Shown here piece by piece: positions 60,492-64,000 of a stretch of DNA of 64,000 nt. The notes beneath the pieces are model-generated. The model worked only from the letters and a program-made list of their open reading frames with translations. It made no database searches and was not told the origin of the DNA. Both the position numbers and the translations under genes were made by a program. Within the stretch, counting starts at the first letter, position 1, and every line of letters starts with the position of its first letter. This DNA comes from Pontibacterium sp049603715 (lineage in GTDB: Bacteria > Pseudomonadota > Gammaproteobacteria > Pseudomonadales > Balneatricaceae): contig JBMYSW010000013.1 of NCBI GenBank assembly GCA_049603715.1, forward strand, positions 1-64,000, written 5' to 3'.

Positions 60492-60574
60492 CGGGATAGT
60501 CTCCCAAAAATACTCAAAGCGCGATTAAAAGCCCTCGATATGTTGGATGAGTAACGTTAGCGCAGTTGGATAAA

Positions 60575-60606
60575 AATGCTTAAGCCTTGGCTTGGGCATT
60601 TTTTTT
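60575..60606 (+). terminator. intrinsic terminator after the YjbR gene
   Basis: AATGCTTAAGC (60575-60585), loop CTTG, GCTTGGGCATT (60590-60600; two T-G wobbles), then six T. Confidence 0.8.
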
Positions 60607-60641
60607 GTCTAGAGGTTACCTGTGAGGTGATTTTAGGCGAC

Positions 60642-62147
60642 CTAAGCCAAGGCCTGCTCGGGGATGCCCTCGGCCTGTTGATCCATCTTTTCTAGCAGTG
60701 CCGCGGCACGCTTATGACCATTGTTTGCGGCCTCAGTTAACCAAAAGCGGCAACTGGCTTGAGTATCTGATTGGATTAAAGTAAGTCGTTGATGAGGCCA
60801 CAAGGGATAATTGAGTTGTGAGCCAAAGTAACGAGCCAAGTTAAATTGGGCTGGGGCATAGCCGCTGTACGCTGCTCGTAAGTAGTGCTCAAAGGCTTGG
60901 CGATGTTTTTCGGCCCGTTCAGCAGCAATGCCCAAGCGATTAAGGGCGCGCTCGTGTCCGTAGTTTGCTGCGCGCTGGTAAAGTCGTTTGGCCCGCTGAA
61001 TCGTATCCGGGGTGCCTTTGGCATCATAACTCAAGGCTAAATTAAAGCAGCCATGGGCGTTGTTTTGTTGGGCGGCGCGCAGGTACCACTCATTGGCCTG
61101 TGGCAGCAGTGATTGCTTTTCGTGAATTACACCTAGGTTGTTCATCGCACGAGAAAAACCACGTGTGGCGGCACGATGATACCAACGGGCGGCATTGGCG
61201 GTATCGCCTTGCTGCTCTAATTCGGTGGCATAGCGAAACTGAGCATAGGGAATGCCCATTTTAGCGGCGTCGCGATAGGACTCGGTGGCGCTCAGTGTAA
61301 AGTGGCTAGGCGCTTTCAGTGTTGAGTTTTGAGTGGCGCTATGGGGCCAGTGAGCCTTCGCCAAAAAGTGTTTTGCCTTGCGGGTCGACCAACGTTTACG
61401 TGGCTGTTTGTGTAGTAGCCCGCATAAGAGCGTATTGAGCTCAGGGTGTAGCCCTCTGGGAATAGGTGCAGGGATTTGGCAGTGGGCTAATACTTTGCTG
61501 GCATCTGGGGATTTTTGCTTAATCCAAGGCAGGCTGCCCGTTAAGCAATACAACAGGGTTAAGCCAATGGAGTAGCTGTCGGCTTTGTTAGAGTAGCGGC
61601 ACAAAAATACATCGGGGGCGCTAAAGCTAAAGTCGCCTTGCCATGCTTCTGTGTGTTGTTGGCCTGCACAGCCTAAATCGGTTAGCCAGAGTTTTACGCC
61701 GCGATGACGGGGCGAAAGCAGTAAGTTAGACGGCTTAATATCACCATGAGTCATACCTAAGCGATGGAGCTGAGCCACAGCAGAGCAGAGCTTTTTAGCG
61801 ATATGCCACGTTTCTTTTTGGCTTAGGCCGCCAGAGGCATCCACCTGCTTTTTAAGGGTAATACCCTCGATGTAGTGGGTAATGAGGATCAAGTAACCCT
61901 TGTCGATAATGGCTTCATGCAGGTGTTGGGTATGTTGGCTGGCGTCGGCTTTTTCGAGCATCGCCAACTCGTGTAAAAAAAGCTTAAAAAACGAGAATTT
62001 TTTGAACACTTTAGCGGCATATTGGCCGTGGCCGCTGGCGTTGCCAGACTTGCCCTCAAGCAAAAAGACACGAGAAAACCCACCTTGACTGATGGGTTTT
62101 ATAACACGGTAGTTGCGCAATGTACTCGCTAGTTCGGGCTCGATCAC
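60642..62147 (-). CDS. Ser/Thr protein kinase with C-terminal Sel1 repeats
   Basis: 501-aa cytoplasmic protein without TM helix. Kinase domain about residues 12-275: glycine loop ISQGGFSRVF, K in YAAKVFKK, HGDIKPSNLLL (non-RD type), DLG in place of DFG, and SAPDVF in place of APE. Then about five Sel1/TPR-like repeats (about 290-480: AQFRYATELEQQGDTANAARWYHRAA and similar A-x-G-x-A units) for protein interaction. All core catalytic positions K, D and D are kept, so activity is likely. It is divergent from the H-NOX gene, with 132 bp between the starts. Confidence 0.88.
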   Translation of the reverse strand: MIEPELASTLRNYRVIKPISQGGFSRVFLLEGKSGNASGHGQYAAKVFKKFSFFKLFLHELAMLEKADASQHTQHLHEAIIDKGYLILITHYIEGITLKKQVDASGGLSQKETWHIAKKLCSAVAQLHRLGMTHGDIKPSNLLLSPRHRGVKLWLTDLGCAGQQHTEAWQGDFSFSAPDVFLCRYSNKADSYSIGLTLLYCLTGSLPWIKQKSPDASKVLAHCQIPAPIPRGLHPELNTLLCGLLHKQPRKRWSTRKAKHFLAKAHWPHSATQNSTLKAPSHFTLSATESYRDAAKMGIPYAQFRYATELEQQGDTANAARWYHRAATRGFSRAMNNLGVIHEKQSLLPQANEWYLRAAQQNNAHGCFNLALSYDAKGTPDTIQRAKRLYQRAANYGHERALNRLGIAAERAEKHRQAFEHYLRAAYSGYAPAQFNLARYFGSQLNYPLWPHQRLTLIQSDTQASCRFWLTEAANNGHKRAAALLEKMDQQAEGIPEQALA

Positions 62148-62279
62148 TCAGATACAGCTCCCAACGGATTTTGGAATATATGAGCAAGATAGCACAAGGT
62201 TGTAACATTAAAATGCAAACCGCACGCCTTGTGCTAGATTTATATAAAAATCACCCGAGGTTTCTGGGGAGGAGCCCAT

Positions 62280-62830
62280 ATGTTAGGTGTAGTCTTTACT
62301 GAATTTGTCGATATGGTTGAAGCCGCTTTTTCTGAAGATGTGGCCGATCAATTGCTCGAAAACCCCAAGCTTAGCACTCAAGGTGTTTATACGTCAGTGG
62401 GGCAATATACCCACCTCGACATCATCCATATGGTGGTGCAGCTAAGTGAGATTACCGGGATTGAGGTAGACACCCTTGTTCAAACTTTTGGCAAACATCT
62501 CTTTTCGCGCTTTGTCGTTCGTTATCCGTCATTTTTTGAGACCACCGATGACCCCCTCGATTTTTTAGAAGGTATCGAAACTCACATTCATACCCAAGTG
62601 CGAAGCCTTTACCCGCACGCGCAGCTTCCGACCTTTGGCGAGGAGCGGGTCAGCCCTGATCATCTTATTTTGTGGTACACCTCGACGCGACCCTTTTCGC
62701 AGCTTGCGCTTGGGTTGATTCAAGGCGCGTCTGAGCACTTTGGTGTTCCGCTAGATGTGACGGTCGAGCAGATGGAGGCCGAGGTTGGTCATAAAACCCG
62801 TTTCGAGATTTTCGCCCACCGGAGCAATGC

Positions 62831-62834
<4 letters not shown>
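62280..62834 (+). CDS. hnoX: H-NOX heme nitric-oxide/oxygen-binding protein
   Basis: 184-aa heme sensor. The porphyrin-binding Y-x-S-x-R is Y133-S135-R137 in WYTSTRPFSQLALGL; the proximal histidine is H102 or H104 in ETHIHTQVRSLYP. Length is typical of stand-alone H-NOX. The stop overlaps the start of the following histidine kinase (ATGA at 62831), the arrangement in which H-NOX inhibits the partner kinase on NO binding. GGGGAGGAG upstream of ATG 62280. Confidence 0.93.

Positions 62835-64000
<1,166 letters not shown>

Overview
The window looks like chromosome of a free-living, probably marine, flagellated gammaproteobacterium. The main evidence is a conserved housekeeping run in the order familiar from pseudomonad-like gammaproteobacteria: a divergent LysR gene, leuC-leuD-leuB, asd, fimV, truA, trpF-trpB-trpA, accD, folC, dedD, cvpA, purF, metZ (about 14.3-37 kb). 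Two chemoreceptors, a class III PHA synthase, an H-NOX/histidine-kinase pair and an oxidative uronate pathway with a TRAP transporter fit a polysaccharide-using marine heterotroph. The genus is not fixed by what can be seen.

Layout. 0-4 kb: end of a siderophore-interacting reductase, an HBM-type chemoreceptor and two small membrane-protein genes. 4.1-8.1 kb: an A+T-richer accessory stretch with an unrecognised 258-aa protein, an Mrr-like nuclease behind an attC-like hairpin region, a Phd/VapC toxin-antitoxin pair, and about 1.1 kb without an obvious gene. That last part nevertheless ends in a good plus-strand terminator and holds a short open frame without ATG. 8.1-10.4 kb: a histidine kinase/OmpR-type regulator pair. 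10.5-12.2 kb: a possible 45-aa peptide, a secreted protein built of four TTSYSGKW repeats, and a DUF1499 lipoprotein. 12.2-14.2 kb: phaE-phaC.

15-37 kb: leucine biosynthesis, asd, two adjacent FimV-family genes (the second 1686 aa with about 1,190 residues of almost purely acidic cytoplasmic sequence), then tryptophan, malonyl-CoA, folate, purine and methionine genes. 37-48 kb: dusC, a thioredoxin-fold protein and a six-helix chemoreceptor behind a possible FliA promoter, a small heat-shock gene with a textbook sigma-32 promoter and a ROSE-like leader, a yeeN-type yebC, slyD, an S-adenosylhomocysteinase-like protein of unknown role, and rpsA. 48-53 kb: tail-specific protease, FKBP lipoprotein, M18 aminopeptidase.

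52.8-59.9 kb is a complete-looking import and oxidation module for hexuronic acids: TRAP transporter (DctP, DctQ, DctM), uronate dehydrogenase, galactarolactone isomerase, galactarolactone cycloisomerase and a FadR-type GntR regulator. The later enzymes (keto-deoxy-glucarate dehydratase and ketoglutarate semialdehyde dehydrogenase) are not in the window. 60-64 kb: a YjbR protein, a Ser/Thr kinase with Sel1 repeats, and an H-NOX gene overlapping a hybrid histidine kinase that runs off the right edge.

No rRNA, tRNA, CRISPR array, transposase, integrase or phage gene was recognised.
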